DNA of 16,874 nt from Eubacteriaceae bacterium (GTDB taxonomy: Bacteria > Bacillota > Clostridia > Eubacteriales > Anaerofustaceae): NCBI GenBank assembly GCA_017613995.1, contig JAGACT010000041.1, forward strand, positions 1 to 16,874. Direction: 5' to 3'. The notes under the pieces were generated by a model. The model was given only the letters and a program-made list of their open reading frames with translations. It was not told the origin of the DNA and made no database searches. Made by a program: the position numbers and the translations under genes. Below, in pieces: positions 15,651 through 16,874 of this stretch. Within the stretch, counting starts at the first letter, position 1. The number at the start of each line of letters is the position of its first letter.

Positions 15651-15920
15651 TTATATTGCGATGTGTTCTGCAGAGGCGATGGACAGGTCGTCATCATTCA
15701 AGCTGTCTATCTCGGCAAGAATTTCTTCTGTTTCATCAGCGGAAGCATCCTGAACATTAACTGTCAATCTGTAAAATGGATCCTTTTTCAATTCTTCAAC
15801 ATATTCTTTGATTGCTTCTCGGATAATTTCTGTCATAGACATATTGTATACTTCCGCAACACTCTTCAAATCGAGAATGTCTGATTCTTCCATCTTGAAA
15901 TTCAACGCCTTTACTGCCAT
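15651..15920 (-). CDS. Ribbon-helix-helix antitoxin
   Basis: The ATG whose first base is 15920 has GGAGG (15933-15929) 8 bases upstream; the in-frame TTG at 15935 lacks such a site. The 89-residue protein starts with a likely DNA-binding ribbon-helix-helix: strand A-L-N-F-K-M, then helices around I-L-D-L-K-S-V-A-E-V-Y and the M-S-M-T-E-I-I-R-E-A-I-K-E-Y segment. An acidic, flexible tail rich in Asp and Glu would wrap the toxin. Its taa stop lies inside the toxin's ribosome site. An imperfect palindrome covers its promoter, so it is probably autoregulated. Confidence 0.82.
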   Translation of the reverse strand: MAVKALNFKMEESDILDLKSVAEVYNMSMTEIIREAIKEYVEELKKDPFYRLTVNVQDASADETEEILAEIDSLNDDDLSIASAEHIAI

Positions 15921-15940
15921 ATTCAATACCTCCAATCTTT

Positions 15941-15962
15941 CTTTATAGTATATACAGTAAAG
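15941..15962. promoter_or_regulatory. Imperfect palindromic operator of the TA operon
   Basis: The 22 bases form an inverted repeat matching its reverse complement at 18 of 22 positions (CTTTA, central GTATATAC, TAAAG). It covers the -10 box of the antitoxin-toxin promoter, which is the usual place for binding by a ribbon-helix-helix antitoxin dimer. Confidence 0.65.
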
Positions 15963-15975
15963 ATCATAAAGTCAA
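15947..15975 (-). promoter_or_regulatory. Sigma-A promoter of the TA operon
   Basis: On the - strand TTGACT (15975-15970) and TATACT (15952-15947) are separated by exactly 17 bases, close to the consensus for the housekeeping sigma factor. Transcription would start about 20 bases before the antitoxin ATG. Confidence 0.8.
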
Positions 15976-16006
15976 GTATTACATATAAACCTTATGGTTT
16001 CGAAAT

Positions 16007-16811
16007 CGTTTATCTTGTCATATCATTTTTGTGCGCATGTATCTACAGCGTGAAGCGAAACCGCATTAAGGCCCTGTTCTTTGAGCTGGCCCTCATCCCC
16101 CTTGCGTTCATTTACGCGGCATACTACGCGAGCTATCATCATTTCGGGATGACTGAGCTTGCCGTGAACTTCGTGGGGAACAGGCTGACTCTGGAGAGCG
16201 CGGTGTACGGCCTGGTGACGGGCCTTATCATAGCGGGCGTCATGATATGGTCCACCTGCGTTTTTTCGGTCTTCACCACAGATAAGGTGGTGTATCTTCT
16301 CGGAGCTCTGAGCCCTAGGCTGAGCCTCGCTGCATCCATTATCTTAAGGATGGTCCCGAGGAGCGTCAGCGAAGCAAGGAAGATCAACACCGCCAGGGCC
16401 GGTATAGGAAGGGCCATTGGGCAGGGAAATATCTTCAGGAGGACAGTGAACGCGGTGAATATCTTTTCGATCCTCATCACCTGGCTCATAGGCACCTTCA
16501 GGTCCCTTTCCGATTCCATGCGCTCCCGGGGAAGTACCCTCAGGGGAAGGACGGCCTTCTCCATCTACCGTTTCGACTACCGTGACAGGCTCTATGTCAT
16601 AGTGATGTTTTTCTTCATCACCGTTACCATGGCGGGATACATGCTCAGGCAGACGGTGATGATCTACGATCCGAGGCTCATGTGGAATCCGGTGAGCTTT
16701 GTTTCCTATATCTTCTACACAGCCTACGCTCTCTTCTGCCTTATGCCTTTCATGCTGGAGGTATACACGGAATGGTCCTTCAGAAGAGCCAGGGCAGATA
16801 TGCTCAGATAG
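16007..16811 (+). pseudogene. 5'-truncated copy of ecfT component 2
   Basis: From base 16007 the sequence aligns with the ecfT gene from 14464 onward at a constant offset of 1543 bases, with no gaps I can see. The first 33 bases (14464-14496 and 16007-16039) are identical. The frame stays open from 16008 to TAG at 16809-16811. By eye about 28 of 257 residues differ, mostly conservatively, and many codons differ silently. The first 28 residues of the full gene are absent and unrelated sequence lies upstream, with no in-frame ATG or ribosome site at the junction. The earliest alternative start (TTG 16029) falls inside a membrane helix. The coupling motifs (A-R-A-G-I-G-R and R-S-R-G-S) survive. 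It ends six codons earlier than the intact copy. It is most likely a broken gene, although expression as a fusion or from an internal start cannot be excluded. Confidence 0.8.
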
Positions 16812-16874
16812 TCATATAGAGAGATTTCAGGCTGAGTATTATGAAGCTATCGCCAAGTGCAATACAAATGGTAA
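16812..16874. other. Window end, no recognisable feature
   Basis: The first few bases still resemble the 3' end of the ecfT copy (AGTCATAT is shared). Beyond that I see no gene start, hairpin or promoter that I would defend. Confidence 0.5.

Noticed and set aside
15332..16003. Seven-base direct repeat GTTTCGA flanking the TA cassette (15332-15338 and 15997-16003) as a target-site duplication
   Set aside because: Such a match is quite likely by chance between two regions of this size, and no transposase or terminal inverted repeats are present.
16029..16811. Intact second EcfT starting at TTG 16029
   Set aside because: No ribosome site, and the start would fall inside a membrane helix that is complete in the paralogue.

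Overview
The window looks like a chromosomal segment of an anaerobic, Gram-positive-type member of the Clostridia (Bacillota). The reasons are strong AGGAGG-type ribosome binding sites, tightly overlapping genes, an ECF-type vitamin transporter, a dockerin/cohesin-like protein pair, InlB-type repeats, and moderately GC-rich coding with frequent ATA isoleucine codons. I cannot name the genus from sequence alone. Almost everything is on the + strand. The exception is a small, visibly A+T-richer toxin-antitoxin cassette on the - strand.

Layout. (1) Bases 1-683 hold the 3' end of a secreted protein with a C-terminal type I dockerin-like domain. (2) Bases 684-876 are a 193-base intergenic region with a UUCG-capped hairpin and then a long structured leader. 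(3) Bases 877-1914 encode a secreted or membrane protein with a cohesin-like domain and InlB-type repeats on both sides of one membrane helix. (4) Bases 2028-15286 form one long operon of nine genes with overlaps or very short gaps: a DUF4430 surface protein with seven Cys-rich repeats; a membrane-anchored alpha/alpha-barrel protein; a MoxR-type AAA+ ATPase; a DUF58 protein; a polytopic transglutaminase-like protein; a second membrane-anchored DUF4430 protein with a FecR-like domain; an EcfT; a fused double EcfA ATPase; an ECF S component; and a second EcfT (ten coding regions if each T is counted separately). (5) Bases 15285-15322 carry a strong hairpin. (6) Bases 15347-15975 hold a RelE/ParE-type toxin, a ribbon-helix-helix antitoxin, and their promoter and operator. 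(7) Bases 16007-16811 are a 5'-truncated copy of the second ecfT.

How the genes may work together. DUF4430 is the bacterial counterpart of the C-terminal beta-domain of intrinsic factor/transcobalamin, and the alpha/alpha-barrel resembles their N-terminal domain. In this operon the two halves are separate surface proteins encoded beside a complete ECF importer. My main inference is a Gram-positive capture-and-import system for a corrinoid or a similar cofactor: anchored DUF4430 and barrel proteins bind the ligand at the surface, and the S/T/A complex imports it. The MoxR-DUF58-transglutaminase triad sits between the binding proteins and the importer and may act in their assembly. Its transglutaminase has Ser where the catalytic Cys is expected. 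The substrate is not proven by the sequence, and I saw no cobalamin riboswitch motif.
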